Shown: positions 51,858 to 62,368 of the stretch, one piece after another
How the letters are laid out: the number at the start of each line of letters is the position of its first letter
How positions within the stretch are numbered: position 1 is the stretch's first letter
Assembly: GCA_000828975.1 (NCBI GenBank)
Contig: AP014683.1
Coordinates: 2,003,700-2,067,699 of the forward strand
Direction: 5' to 3'
Length of the DNA stretch: 64,000 nucleotides
Source: Burkholderiales bacterium GJ-E10
GTDB taxonomy: Bacteria; Pseudomonadota; Gammaproteobacteria; Burkholderiales; Burkholderiaceae_F
Notes under the pieces: generated by a model
Databases searched by the model: none
Seen by the model: only the letters and a program-made list of their open reading frames with translations
Told to the model about the DNA's origin: nothing
Made by a program: the position numbers and the translations under genes

Positions 51858-53792
51858 ATGCAAGAGAACTGGCGCCGCCGCACGGCATTTTCCCGGACGA
51901 CCGCGTGGTCCGCCTACGCGGCGGTGGTGCTCGTTTCGACCTTTATGATGCTGCAGTTGCTCAGCCGCAATTTCGCGCAGCTTTCGCAGTCGCAGTTCAT
52001 CGCGGGGCTCGTCGGCCTGTATCTGTTCCTGATCGTCGTTCTCGGGACGCTGCTGTCCTTGACGCTGCAGCGCCGGGACGACGAGGAAGCGCTGCGCATC
52101 GCCGCCATCGCGTTCGAGTCGCAGGAGCCGATGTTGGTCACGGATGCGTCGGGCAACATTCTGCGGGTGAACCAAGCCTTCACCCGGACGACCGGCTACG
52201 CCGCGGACGAGGTGGTCGGCAAGAATCCCCGCCTGCTGCAGTCCGGCCAGCATGACCCGGGGTTCTACGCGAAGATGTGGGAGCGCATCCACGATAGCGG
52301 CCACTGGCAGGGCGAAGTCTGGGACCGGCACAAGAACGGGTCCGTCTATCCGAAATGGCTGGTGATTTCCAGCGTCCGGGGGCGCACCGGCCAGGCCACG
52401 CACTACGTCGGCAGCTTCTCCGACCTTTCGGAACGCAAGGAAGCGGCAGCGGCGATCTCGCGACTTGCGTATTTCGACTCGCTCACCGGCCTGCCCAACC
52501 GGCGCATGCTGACGGACCGCCTGCGCCACGCCCTGGTGGCGGCCACCCGCAACCGCCAGTACGGCGCGATCCTGTTCCTCGATCTGGACAACTTCAAGAC
52601 GGTCAACGACACGGTGGGCCACGACGAGGGCGACCGGCTGCTGCAGGAGGCGGGCCGGCGCCTGCGCGGCGCGATTCGCGAGGAGGACATGGTTGCGCGC
52701 TTCGGCGGCGACGAGTTCGTGATCGTGCTCGAAAACCTCGGCCCGTCGCGCGAACAGGCGGCCGTCACCGTAAAAACGGTCGCCGACAAGCTGCTCGCGG
52801 AGTTGGCTGCGCCCTATACCTTGCTGGGCCGGGAGTTTCCGTCCTCGGCGAGCATCGGCGCCACGCTTTGGCGCGAACACTTCACAGGGCACATGCATGA
52901 CCTGCTCAAGCGGGCCGACATGGCGATGTACGAAGCGAAGAAATCAGGTCGGAACACCGTGCGGTTCTTCGACCCCGTCATGCAGGCCGCGATCGAGCAC
53001 CGCTCCCGTTCGGAAGCGCGCCTGCGTAGCGCGCTTGCCCAAGATCAGTTCCACCTGCACTTCCAGCCCCAGGTGGGCGACGACGGGACGGTGCGCGGTG
53101 CCGAGGCGCTGTTGCGCTGGAACGATCCGGAACGCGGCTGGATTTCGCCGGATGAATTCATCCCGATTGCGGAGGAAACGGGGTTGATCATCCCGATCGG
53201 CCGCTGGGTCCTTCAGGCGGCGTGCGCGCAACTGCGCCAATGGAGCGATTCGCACCGGTCGGATCTGCGCGTCGCGGTGAACATCAGCGCCAAGCAGTTC
53301 GACGCGAGCTCGTTTGTCGACGAAGTGCGCGAAATCGTGCAAGCGAGCGGGGCGGATCCGCGCCTGCTGGAGCTGGAGCTCACCGAAACCATGCTGTTGA
53401 AAAACGTCGATGCGGCGATCGCCAAGATGGCGGCGCTGCGCAAGCTCGGCATCACGTTCGCACTCGACGATTTCGGCACCGGGTATTCCTCGCTTGCCTA
53501 TCTCCAACAATTGCCGCTGGATGTGCTCAAGATCGACCGAACCTTCGTCCGCGGACTAGGAGAAAACGCCCGGAGCGAGGCGATCGTTCGCACCATCATC
53601 CAGATGGCGCACAACCTGAACCTGCGCGTGCTTGCGGAAGGGGTCGAAACCGAGGAGCAGCGACGTATGCTGGCCGACCGCGGCTGCAATCTCTACCAGG
53701 GATACCTGTTTGGAAAACCGCTGCCGGCACCTCAATTTGAACGGGACATCATTCTTCGGCACAGAGGCCCACGCTTTCCCGTGCCGAAATAG
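51858..53792 (+). CDS. PAS-GGDEF-EAL cyclic-di-GMP turnover protein
   Basis: A 644-residue membrane-anchored protein. Two N-terminal helices (YAAVVLVSTFMMLQLLS; FIAGLVGLYLFLIVVLGTLL) are followed by a PAS domain (~75-190: PMLVTDASGNILRVNQAFTR). A GGDEF domain has the intact active site ARFGGDEFVIV near residue 280. An EAL domain has RGAEALLRW near 413, LELELTETMLL, and FALDDFGTGYSSL. Both catalytic signatures look intact, so it could make or degrade c-di-GMP. The PAS signal is unknown. It stands alone. Confidence 0.9.
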   Translation: MQENWRRRTAFSRTTAWSAYAAVVLVSTFMMLQLLSRNFAQLSQSQFIAGLVGLYLFLIVVLGTLLSLTLQRRDDEEALRIAAIAFESQEPMLVTDASGNILRVNQAFTRTTGYAADEVVGKNPRLLQSGQHDPGFYAKMWERIHDSGHWQGEVWDRHKNGSVYPKWLVISSVRGRTGQATHYVGSFSDLSERKEAAAAISRLAYFDSLTGLPNRRMLTDRLRHALVAATRNRQYGAILFLDLDNFKTVNDTVGHDEGDRLLQEAGRRLRGAIREEDMVARFGGDEFVIVLENLGPSREQAAVTVKTVADKLLAELAAPYTLLGREFPSSASIGATLWREHFTGHMHDLLKRADMAMYEAKKSGRNTVRFFDPVMQAAIEHRSRSEARLRSALAQDQFHLHFQPQVGDDGTVRGAEALLRWNDPERGWISPDEFIPIAEETGLIIPIGRWVLQAACAQLRQWSDSHRSDLRVAVNISAKQFDASSFVDEVREIVQASGADPRLLELELTETMLLKNVDAAIAKMAALRKLGITFALDDFGTGYSSLAYLQQLPLDVLKIDRTFVRGLGENARSEAIVRTIIQMAHNLNLRVLAEGVETEEQRRMLADRGCNLYQGYLFGKPLPAPQFERDIILRHRGPRFPVPK

Positions 53793-53891
53793 CCGAGCCT
53801 GCCAGTACCCCACGGGTCCGCGCGTGCAAACTTGGGTTCCAGCGCGCGTTGGCTCAGGATCAGGGTCGGGTATCCCCCATGCCCCCAAGTA

Positions 53892-53918
53892 GTTCGCAGA
53901 TCTCAGGATTCCGCGAAC
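53892..53918. other. Candidate oriT: inverted repeat with nic-like sequence
   Basis: GTTCGC (53892-53897) and GCGAAC (53913-53918) form a 6-bp inverted repeat. Between them, on the minus strand, AATCCTG (53910-53904) resembles the ATCCTG core of MOB-P/IncP nic sites. It lies just upstream of the MobC-like and relaxase genes, where oriT usually sits. The exact nick is unproven. Confidence 0.45.
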
Positions 53919-53934
53919 TTCCCCAGGCATTCGA

Positions 53935-54297
53935 ATGCGATCCCCGCCGAACGTTGCCAAGCCCCTGGCTTCCTGGATTCATGTCCGGATGACCGTGGCG
54001 GAACACGCCGCCATCAAATCCCAAGCCGAAGGAGCTGGCCGCACGACTTCGGATTTCGTGCGTCGGCGTATCACCGGACAGCCAGTGCACGCCCGGGTCG
54101 ACGTCGAGTCGATTGCGGCCCTGCTGCGCGAGCTGCGCCGCACCGGCGGACTGTTCAAGGCGGCATACCTTGCCGGGGTTCCCGGAACGCTGACCGCGGC
54201 CGCACTGCTGGACGTGCAGCGGGCAATCGCCGCCATCGAGGCGGCAGCCCCCGCCCTTCTGGAGCGGACGTACCGCGCGAAGCGCCCGGGCCGATGA
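53935..54297 (+). CDS. MobC/TraJ-like ribbon-helix-helix protein
   Basis: A 120-residue protein resembling relaxosome accessory proteins. WIHVRMTVAEHAAIKSQAEG, then AGRTTSDFVRRRITGQPV form the ribbon-helix-helix part. The rest is helical (LLRELRRTGGLFKAAYLAGV) like MobC. It probably binds oriT and helps the relaxase. Its stop overlaps the relaxase start (ATGA), a usual arrangement. Confidence 0.7.
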   Translation: MRSPPNVAKPLASWIHVRMTVAEHAAIKSQAEGAGRTTSDFVRRRITGQPVHARVDVESIAALLRELRRTGGLFKAAYLAGVPGTLTAAALLDVQRAIAAIEAAAPALLERTYRAKRPGR

Positions 54298-56165
54298 TCA
54301 TCAAAAAGATCCCGAACCGGAAGAAATCGGCGGGCAAGGCCGAACGGATCACCCGCCTCGTCGACTACGTCCGCAACCCCGAAATCCACGACGATGTCGA
54401 CGGCGCCCATTCCCGGACCCGGGAGAAATGCACCTACGCCGGGGTCCGGAACCTCGAATCGGAAGATCCCGACGGCCAGATCCTGGAAATGATCGGGCTG
54501 GCCACAGCCAGCGTCCGGAGCAAGGACCCGATCGCCCATTACGTGTTCTCGTGGGAGGCCGGGATCGTTCCCACTCCGGCACAGGTGGACGAGGCGGTGG
54601 ACATCTTTCTGCGGGAGCTTGGCCTGGAAGGGCATCAGGCGGTGTTCGGGTTGCACCAGGACACCGACAACGCGCACATCCACCTGGCGGTCAACCGCAT
54701 CCATCCGCAAACCGAGCTCGCCAAGGACATCCGATTCGAGATCGACCTTCGCCACCGGGCAATCGCCCGGATCGAGCGGGCGCAGGGCTGGAAGCCCGAG
54801 GCCCATGCCCTCTACGCCTGGACGGCGGATGGCAGCCTCGTCCGGCGGGACGGCCGCGATTACGTGGCGGCAAGTGACACGCTGCGCGCTCGCCACAAGA
54901 AGCAGCAGGCCGAGCAGCGCACGCGACAGCGCCGGGAACTCGACGCGTTACGCGCCCCCACGGGTGCCGCATTGAACGCCGCGCGCAAGGAGCTTGCCAC
55001 GCAGCACCGCCTCGAACGCGATGCGCTTGCCGTCCGGCAGCGCCGGGAAATGGATGCCTACAAGGCATCCAAAGCGCCCGTACCGGAACGCGCGCCAGCG
55101 CCATCCCGCCAGGTTCACGAAACCGAACGTGCCACCGGCACCCCGTCCGCGGAGCGGATCGCGATCGACCACGCCGGCCCGATCATTCGGGCGGCCACAT
55201 CCTGGCAGGACCTTCACGAAAAGCTTGCCGCCGCCGGCATGCGATTCGAGCGCAAGGGCTCGGGCGCGATCCTGCGGATCGGCCAGACGGCCGTGAAAGC
55301 CACCGTCGCAGACCGCGCAGCCTCCATCTCTAAGCTCGAAGCCCGGTTTGGCGCATCCTTCGAGGATGCGGACCCCGCGCTCGAAATCAACGCGCCGCCG
55401 GCGCCGGCGCCGCTGCGCCTTGCAACGAAATCGCTTTGGGACGAATACCAGGCCGAGGTCCAGGCTCGCCGCGACGCCTGGGCCACCGTAAAGAACGCGG
55501 CCAAAGGCCGCCGGGACGCAGTCCACGCAGAATACAAGGCGGCAGTCGCCGCCATCGCCACCCAGGACTGGACGGGGCGCGGGTCCGAACGAAACCAGCG
55601 GCGAGCGCAGCTCGCCTCCGCCCGCGCGGCGGAACTCGCGCGCATCCGCGCCGACCAGCAGGACGCGATCGCCAGGCTCCGGAAGGAGCACCCGACATAC
55701 CGGCGCTTCGCCGACTGGAAGGCCGATCGCCTGCAGCCCAACCGGCACGAACCAAACCGCGACCGGATCCAGGCGCAGCCCGGAGCCGATCGCCAAACCG
55801 CTCGTCGCTTCGACATCCGCGCATTCAACGCCGTCGCCGACGACGGCCGGGTGTACTACTTCCGGGCGCCGACGGGCGCCGCCGGCTTGCCGGCCACCGC
55901 CGCCGTGTTCGTCGACACCGGCCGGCGAATCGACGTGATCGATTCGTACGGCCCGGGAAGCCTTACCGCCGCGCTGCAGCTCGCGGCGCAGAAGTTCCGC
56001 GGCCAGGTCGACCTGCAGGGCTCCCGGGAATTCCGGGAGGCCGCCGCGCGGGAGGCCGTGCGTCTGGGCCTCACCGTGCTCAACGAGGACCTGCAGCACA
56101 TCGTCATCGACGAGCAGCGCGCGCTCGCCGGCCGCGCCGACCCCGGCGGACCGGATATCCGATAG
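54294..56165 (+). CDS. MOB-P type relaxase
   Basis: A 623-residue relaxase that nicks at oriT and pilots the strand in conjugation. MIIKKIPNRKKSAGKAERIT starts it. The histidine triad motif GLHQDTDNAHIHLAVNRIHP lies at residues ~115-135. A long charged coiled-coil middle (RARHKKQQAEQRTRQRRELD) and a C-terminal LPD7-like domain (FDIRAFNAVADDGRVYYFRA) follow. The open frame reaches upstream to 53832, but the overlap with the MobC-like stop supports 54294. Confidence 0.85.
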   Translation: MIIKKIPNRKKSAGKAERITRLVDYVRNPEIHDDVDGAHSRTREKCTYAGVRNLESEDPDGQILEMIGLATASVRSKDPIAHYVFSWEAGIVPTPAQVDEAVDIFLRELGLEGHQAVFGLHQDTDNAHIHLAVNRIHPQTELAKDIRFEIDLRHRAIARIERAQGWKPEAHALYAWTADGSLVRRDGRDYVAASDTLRARHKKQQAEQRTRQRRELDALRAPTGAALNAARKELATQHRLERDALAVRQRREMDAYKASKAPVPERAPAPSRQVHETERATGTPSAERIAIDHAGPIIRAATSWQDLHEKLAAAGMRFERKGSGAILRIGQTAVKATVADRAASISKLEARFGASFEDADPALEINAPPAPAPLRLATKSLWDEYQAEVQARRDAWATVKNAAKGRRDAVHAEYKAAVAAIATQDWTGRGSERNQRRAQLASARAAELARIRADQQDAIARLRKEHPTYRRFADWKADRLQPNRHEPNRDRIQAQPGADRQTARRFDIRAFNAVADDGRVYYFRAPTGAAGLPATAAVFVDTGRRIDVIDSYGPGSLTAALQLAAQKFRGQVDLQGSREFREAAAREAVRLGLTVLNEDLQHIVIDEQRALAGRADPGGPDIR

Positions 56166-56188
56166 CTACCCGACACCAGGGAACCAGC

Positions 56189-57136
56189 ATGTTGAACCCC
56201 GAGGTACGCAATCGCCAGATCGAAGCCCTGCGCCGTGCGCTGGGCTTCGACATCCTCCAGGCGCTCGAGGACCCCGCGATCATCGAAATCATGGCCAATC
56301 CCGATTCGTCGCTCTGGGTCGACGAATTGGGGGTCGGCATGCGCCGGATCGGGGCGATCGACCCGGTCCGCGCCATGTCGATCGTCTCCACGGTGGCGGC
56401 GATGCTCGACACCGTCGTGACGCCGGCATCCCCGATCCTGGAATGTGAACTGCCGCTCGACGGCTCGCGCTTCGAGGCGCTGATCCCACCCGTGGTTGCG
56501 CACCCTGCCTTTGCGCTGCGCAAGCGCGCGGCCCTCATCTTCACGCTCTCCGACTACGTCGATCGGTCGATCATGACCTCCGCGCAACGTGCGATCATCG
56601 ACGAGGCGATCGCCAACCGGGAAAACATCCTGATTTCCGGCGGAACCGGAACGGGGAAAACCACGCTTGCCAATGCCGTGCTCGATGCGGTGGCGAGGAT
56701 CTCCCCGGATCACCGGATCGTCGTGATCGAGGACACCCGCGAGCTGCAGGTCGGCGCACAAAACGTCGCCTTCCTGCGGACATCCGACAACGTCGACATG
56801 ACCCGGCTTCTGCGAGCCACCTTGCGGCTTCGGCCGGACCGCATCGTGGTAGGCGAGGTGCGCGACGGCAGCGCTCTTGCCCTGCTCAAGGCCTGGAACA
56901 CCGGCCACCCGGGCGGCGTCGGCACGGTCCACGCCAACGACGCCCGCGCCGCGCTCGTACGCATCGGGCAGCTCATCCAGGAGGCGGGCGTTCCGCCAAC
57001 GCCGGAACTGATCGCGGAAACGGTGAACATCGTCGTTTCCATCAAGCGCACGCCGACCGGCCGGATCGTTGATGAGATCATCCGGGTCGCCTCCTACACG
57101 GCCGGCACCGGGTTTGTCATCGAACACATCGAATAG
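56189..57136 (+). CDS. trbB: TrbB-like conjugative transfer ATPase
   Basis: A 315-residue VirB11-type secretion ATPase. LISGGTGTGKTTLANAVLDA is Walker A near residue 150. IVVIEDTRELQVGAQNVAFL and LRATLRLRPDRIVVGEVRDG hold the Asp and His boxes, and HPGGVGTVHANDARAALVRI the C-terminal signature. It would power a mating-pair type IV secretion system. However, no other trb genes follow, so only this component of the apparatus is present in the window. Confidence 0.92.
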   Translation: MLNPEVRNRQIEALRRALGFDILQALEDPAIIEIMANPDSSLWVDELGVGMRRIGAIDPVRAMSIVSTVAAMLDTVVTPASPILECELPLDGSRFEALIPPVVAHPAFALRKRAALIFTLSDYVDRSIMTSAQRAIIDEAIANRENILISGGTGTGKTTLANAVLDAVARISPDHRIVVIEDTRELQVGAQNVAFLRTSDNVDMTRLLRATLRLRPDRIVVGEVRDGSALALLKAWNTGHPGGVGTVHANDARAALVRIGQLIQEAGVPPTPELIAETVNIVVSIKRTPTGRIVDEIIRVASYTAGTGFVIEHIE

Positions 57137-57158
57137 CCCGATCCCTGGAGACCTCACC

Positions 57159-57386
57159 ATGTCAACCACGTTCACGTTCGCGGAAATCGATTGGGCGATG
57201 CGCCGCTGCCTCGCCGCCAATCCGACGACGCCACCGGCGTACGTCATGTGCCATGACTCCAACGTGCTCTCGGACATCTACGCGACGATGCTTTGGCGGC
57301 CCGCGCAATCCATCGATGTCGCCGAACTCGGCGCCGAGAAGACCGCGATCGTTCAGCGCTGGCTTGCCGTTCCCATCCCCGAATAG
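57159..57386 (+). CDS. Small protein of the transfer module, function unknown
   Basis: A 75-residue soluble protein, MSTTFTFAEIDWAMRRCLAA, with a C-terminal part rich in Ala and charged residues (LSDIYATMLWRPAQSID). GGAG precedes the ATG and it follows trbB by 22 bases. I recognise no family. Position between trbB and a small membrane protein suggests a transfer-related accessory. Confidence 0.5.
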   Translation: MSTTFTFAEIDWAMRRCLAANPTTPPAYVMCHDSNVLSDIYATMLWRPAQSIDVAELGAEKTAIVQRWLAVPIPE

Positions 57387-57393
57387 GTCTGCG

Positions 57394-57633
57394 ATGAATC
57401 CTCTGGAATGGACCGGTAGCGTCGTCGGGCTCCTCGGCTCGGCCCTGCTCGCTACGCATACGCGCGTCTCTCGGTATGGCTGGTTCGCCTATCTGATCGC
57501 GAACATCGCGATGGGGCTCTTCGCGTTCTCCGGACGCCACTACGGGCTTCTCGTACAACAGATGGGATTCACCGTGACGAGCGTTTTCGGGATCTACCGA
57601 GCGTTTCAATCATCCCGCGGCGGTCTGCGCTGA
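57394..57633 (+). CDS. Small PnuC-like membrane protein
   Basis: A 79-residue membrane protein with about three hydrophobic segments: WTGSVVGLLGSALLATH, GWFAYLIANIAMGLFAFSG and GLLVQQMGFTVTSVFGIYRA. The WxGxxxGLxGxxLLA start and QxxFxxxxxxGIYR end recall one repeat of PnuC-type transporters. Similar short proteins occur in conjugative islands. It starts seven bases after the preceding stop. Function unknown. Confidence 0.55.
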   Translation: MNPLEWTGSVVGLLGSALLATHTRVSRYGWFAYLIANIAMGLFAFSGRHYGLLVQQMGFTVTSVFGIYRAFQSSRGGLR

Positions 57634-57884
57634 ACTGGAGCCTTGAAAGACGTCTCCGTGTGCGCGCGTTTCCCTTGCCTTCCTGCTTTCGAGCCGACGA
57701 CTTCCCGACGCATAGCGCGGGGGCGGGTCGAGCAAGGAGGTCCCCTTCGGGTTCGCCTTCGCCCGGTTCCTCCCTGCGCTCGGACTGCGGCCTCGGCCTC
57801 TCCCCTTGCCCTCCCCTCTTCCCCCTCGCTTTCCATGCGCCGCGTCGGCTCCGGAAAGCAGGTTCAACAAGGGAAGGGATCCAC

Positions 57885-58074
57885 CATGCACAGCACTTCG
57901 ACCCAAGGCTCCTATTCAGCGAAACGCAAAAGCGCGTCTCACCAGAAAGCAGGGGTTGAAGCCCTCACCCGCGCATTGCGAAGCGCCCTTGCCCTGATCG
58001 ACGTTCGGATCCTCGATCACATCGTCGTAGGCGGCGTCGGCACGGTGAGCTTCACCGAAGGTGGGTTGATGTAA
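57885..58074 (+). pseudogene. Chimeric ORF ending in a RadC C-terminus
   Basis: ATG at 57885, with GGGAAGGG upstream, starts MHSTSTQGSYSAKRKSAS, the beginning of an unidentified gene. From about residue 19 it reads KAGVEALTRALRSALALIDV, then RILDHIVVGGVGTVSFTEGG, the last part of a RadC/JAB-domain protein. The metal-binding core of RadC is absent. The two halves share one frame, so this is another deletion-made hybrid. The 250 bases before it hold no recognised gene. Confidence 0.6.
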
Positions 58075-58107
58075 GGGCGAATTCGCATCACGAAAGGAAC
58101 CCATCCA

Positions 58108-58905
58108 ATGAACAACGCGATCGTCAAAAGCGTAAGCATCGCCAATATGGTGAACCAGCGCACGGCCGTCCTGGCAAAACTGCGCCAGGCGCTCGACCTG
58201 ATCGGCGAGGCGAGCCGGCTGGCGGCCCACGCGCACATTGGGTTTCCGGTGATCGGAATCGAGACAAACGGGCGCCGGTGCGGGATCCGGATTTCCGGGG
58301 AGTTCGCCAACCGCACCGATGTGGAGGCCCGGGTTCTTCAGGACGTCGACGCCGACGCCTGGGGATACCTGATGCGCGAGTCCGGCCTGCGCAGCCTAAT
58401 GGATTCCACCGCCCGGGAAAAGTGGGACGAACAGATCCACGGTGGGAAGGTTCCGGAACTCACCCAGGAGAACATCGAGGCGACGTTTTCCGCCCTGCAT
58501 GAATCCCGCGCCGATATGTTCGAGCGTGGCGTGATCGAGTGCTTCCGGGGACTATCGTGGGACTACAAGACGAACTCGCCCTGCCGGTTCGGCAAACGGA
58601 TCATCCTGAATTCCCTCTTCAGCTACAGCACGCCGAACCATCGCGCCACCGACAAACTCGATGACCTGATGCGGGTGTTTCACGTCCTGGACCGAAGGCC
58701 GGAGGCGGATTTCCGCAATGGCGCCTACCGCCTCGTATGGGACGCAACGCACGCCGGGAGAACTCAGACCGAGAACGACTACATCGCGCTGCGGTGGTTC
58801 AAGAAGGGATCCGGGCACGTCACGTTCAAGCGGCTCGATCTGGTCGACGCGATGAACCGGATCATCGCCAAGCACTATCCCGGCGCCCTGCCGGCGGCGA
58901 GGTAG
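58108..58905 (+). CDS. DUF4942 domain protein
   Basis: A 265-residue soluble protein of the DUF4942 family, common on conjugative plasmids and islands. RADMFERGVIECFRGLSWDY, then KTNSPCRFGKRIILN in the middle and ENDYIALRWFKKGSGHVTFK, RLDLVDAMNRIIAKHYPGAL at the C-terminus are the recognisable blocks. The function is unknown. AAAGGA precedes the ATG. It is followed directly by traB. Confidence 0.75.
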   Translation: MNNAIVKSVSIANMVNQRTAVLAKLRQALDLIGEASRLAAHAHIGFPVIGIETNGRRCGIRISGEFANRTDVEARVLQDVDADAWGYLMRESGLRSLMDSTAREKWDEQIHGGKVPELTQENIEATFSALHESRADMFERGVIECFRGLSWDYKTNSPCRFGKRIILNSLFSYSTPNHRATDKLDDLMRVFHVLDRRPEADFRNGAYRLVWDATHAGRTQTENDYIALRWFKKGSGHVTFKRLDLVDAMNRIIAKHYPGALPAAR

Positions 58906-58909
58906 TCCA

Positions 58910-60724
58910 ATGCGCCGGATGCTTGCCGCGTTGTTCATTTCGGCCGGCGCGGGCGGCGCATGGCTCGTCGGCGGGACATCCCTGGTCGGGCCTGCGGCAT
59001 CTGTCGGCCTGCCAATCGCAGCGGCGATCGCCACCGGCTGGAGGTCCAGGTTCGCGGCCGCGGCGACCTACTACCTGATCGGATCCAGTCCGATCGTTGG
59101 CGCCGTCCGAGGATATTGGGGGCCGGAGCACGAGCTGCTCGGGGTCGCAGCATGGATCGCCGCGTCCGCCGCCCTCGCGGCGCCGTGGGCCTGCGCCGGA
59201 TCCGCGATCGGGGTCACATTTGCCATTCTCGCTACCGCCCTTCCCCCTCTCGGGGTCATTGGGTGGCTATCTCCGCTCAACGCGGCGGGCGTCCTGTTCC
59301 CAGGCACGGGAATCGCCGGCATCATCCTCACGGCCGGGCTTCTGGCTGCCGCCGCGACCGTCCTTTCGGGACGCCGGGTTGGCGCTCCCTTTCGGCGCTG
59401 GCTTTACGTCGGCTTAACCGGTACCGGCGCCCTCTCGGTTGGGCTCTCAGCCATCGTCCCGACGAGGCCGCCGCCACCGGGATGGGCCGGTGTCTCCACA
59501 GCCGTGTTCCCGGCTCGTGGCAACGCGATTGCCGCAATCCAGAATAACGACGCCATCGTCCGGTCGATCGCGGCGCAAGCGTCCGGTGTGCGGGTGATCG
59601 TTGCGCCGGAATCGGTCGTGGATGGATGGTTCTCCGGAACACGGCAGCAGCTCGGCGGCGCGGTGCCGCCGCGACAAACCTGGATCCTCGGAGTCGAGGC
59701 CGATTCCCGGGATGCGGTCTACCTCGTGCGATCGGGAAAGGTGCCCGCAACGCCGGCAACGGTCGCGGCCGGCGTGCTACTCGGTGGCGACTGGATCCCA
59801 GGCAAAGACGGCAGCCTGTTGCCGGCTTGGTGGCAGACTGTTTTTACCGTCGACGGACGGCGAGTCTGGGCGGCACTGTGCATCGAGCAGCTCCAGCCGT
59901 GGACCTGGGTCGAGGCCGCGATTCAGCATCCGGATGTGGTCGCGGCGATGACGAATTCGTGGTGGGCAAACCACGGCAACCGGGCTCCGGCAATTCAGGC
60001 GGCAAGTACGCGCGCTTGGGCGCGGCTCATCGACGCGGCGCTTATTGCCGCTACGAACGGCTTCCAGGAATCGATTGCCCAACCGGCAATCAACGCGTGT
60101 CATCATCCGGAACTACCGCCCTCGGCGATGGCCGCGAACGGCTCGGGCCTCCCGGCGTTCAGGGCGGCGGGCCAAAGCAGGTCCTTGGTCCATACCCATA
60201 CAGTGCCAAGCACTTGCGAAGACGGCCCCGGATCACTGATCCTCAGCCATCTGCTATCCAAGCCTGAATTACGCTTTACGACGCGCTGCAGCCTTCGGAT
60301 CCACCGCATCCTTGAAAGCGGTCCCGGCCACGAACTTCGGGAGCTTGCGAGCCGGGATCTTCACCGCGTCACCGGTCGCGGGGTTGCGCCCCTTGCGCGC
60401 GACACGGGAAACCTGTCTGAACGTCCCGAATCCGACAATGCCGACCGTTCCGCCCTTCTTGACCGTGGTCACGATCGAGTCGGTGATAGTCTTGATGATC
60501 CGGGCCGCCTGCGCACGGGAGAGTTCGTGTTCGGCGGCGATTTTGTCAGCGAGTTCGAGACGGTTCATTACGATTCCTCTGCAGGGAAAGGCGGAATTTT
60601 ACTGTCCCTCCCTGCTATGGCTACAGTTGGATGGACCGCGCGCGGATTCCGAGCATGTCTTGCGCTCGCAATACGCCACCATACGACGCAGCGAAACGCT
60701 GGACGGCCGGCCATTCGCGGTTGA
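58910..60724 (+). CDS. traB: TraB-like conjugal transfer protein with read-through tail
   Basis: The first ~385 residues match TraB of Agrobacterium-type plasmids, a membrane protein with an Lnt-like nitrilase domain. N-terminal helices (WIAASAALAAPWACAGSAIG and others) are followed by VRVIVAPESVVDGWFSG, VWAALCIEQLQPWTWVEA and MTNSWWANHGNRAPAIQAAS. Family members end near 60065. Here no stop occurs, and the frame continues for ~220 codons through sequence antisense to the HU gene. The tail is unlikely to be a natural domain; the end of traB was probably lost in a rearrangement. Confidence 0.7.
   Translation: MRRMLAALFISAGAGGAWLVGGTSLVGPAASVGLPIAAAIATGWRSRFAAAATYYLIGSSPIVGAVRGYWGPEHELLGVAAWIAASAALAAPWACAGSAIGVTFAILATALPPLGVIGWLSPLNAAGVLFPGTGIAGIILTAGLLAAAATVLSGRRVGAPFRRWLYVGLTGTGALSVGLSAIVPTRPPPPGWAGVSTAVFPARGNAIAAIQNNDAIVRSIAAQASGVRVIVAPESVVDGWFSGTRQQLGGAVPPRQTWILGVEADSRDAVYLVRSGKVPATPATVAAGVLLGGDWIPGKDGSLLPAWWQTVFTVDGRRVWAALCIEQLQPWTWVEAAIQHPDVVAAMTNSWWANHGNRAPAIQAASTRAWARLIDAALIAATNGFQESIAQPAINACHHPELPPSAMAANGSGLPAFRAAGQSRSLVHTHTVPSTCEDGPGSLILSHLLSKPELRFTTRCSLRIHRILESGPGHELRELASRDLHRVTGRGVAPLARDTGNLSERPESDNADRSALLDRGHDRVGDSLDDPGRLRTGEFVFGGDFVSEFETVHYDSSAGKGGILLSLPAMATVGWTARGFRACLALAIRHHTTQRNAGRPAIRG
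60269..60568 (-). CDS. HU family DNA-binding protein
   Basis: A 99-residue histone-like protein. MNRLELADKIAAEHELSRAQ, then VGIVGFGTFRQVSRVARKGR and NPATGDAVKIPARKLPKFVA carry the DNA-binding arm (RNPxTG). It bends and packages DNA, and the related IHF proteins have the same fold. It lies on the opposite strand entirely within the read-through tail of traB, so this strand holds the real gene. Its own promoter would lie between it and hsdM. Confidence 0.92.
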   Translation of the reverse strand: MNRLELADKIAAEHELSRAQAARIIKTITDSIVTTVKKGGTVGIVGFGTFRQVSRVARKGRNPATGDAVKIPARKLPKFVAGTAFKDAVDPKAAARRKA

Positions 60725-60781
60725 AAATCTCCCCTTCCGAGCCAAGGAAATGCTGGCCCGCCCCGCCCGACAAAAAAACCG

Positions 60782-62357
<1,576 letters not shown>

Positions 62358-62368
<11 letters not shown>

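Noticed and set aside
54948-57277. Minus-strand frames of 383 and 473 codons
   Set aside because: Antisense to the relaxase and trbB genes; no motifs.
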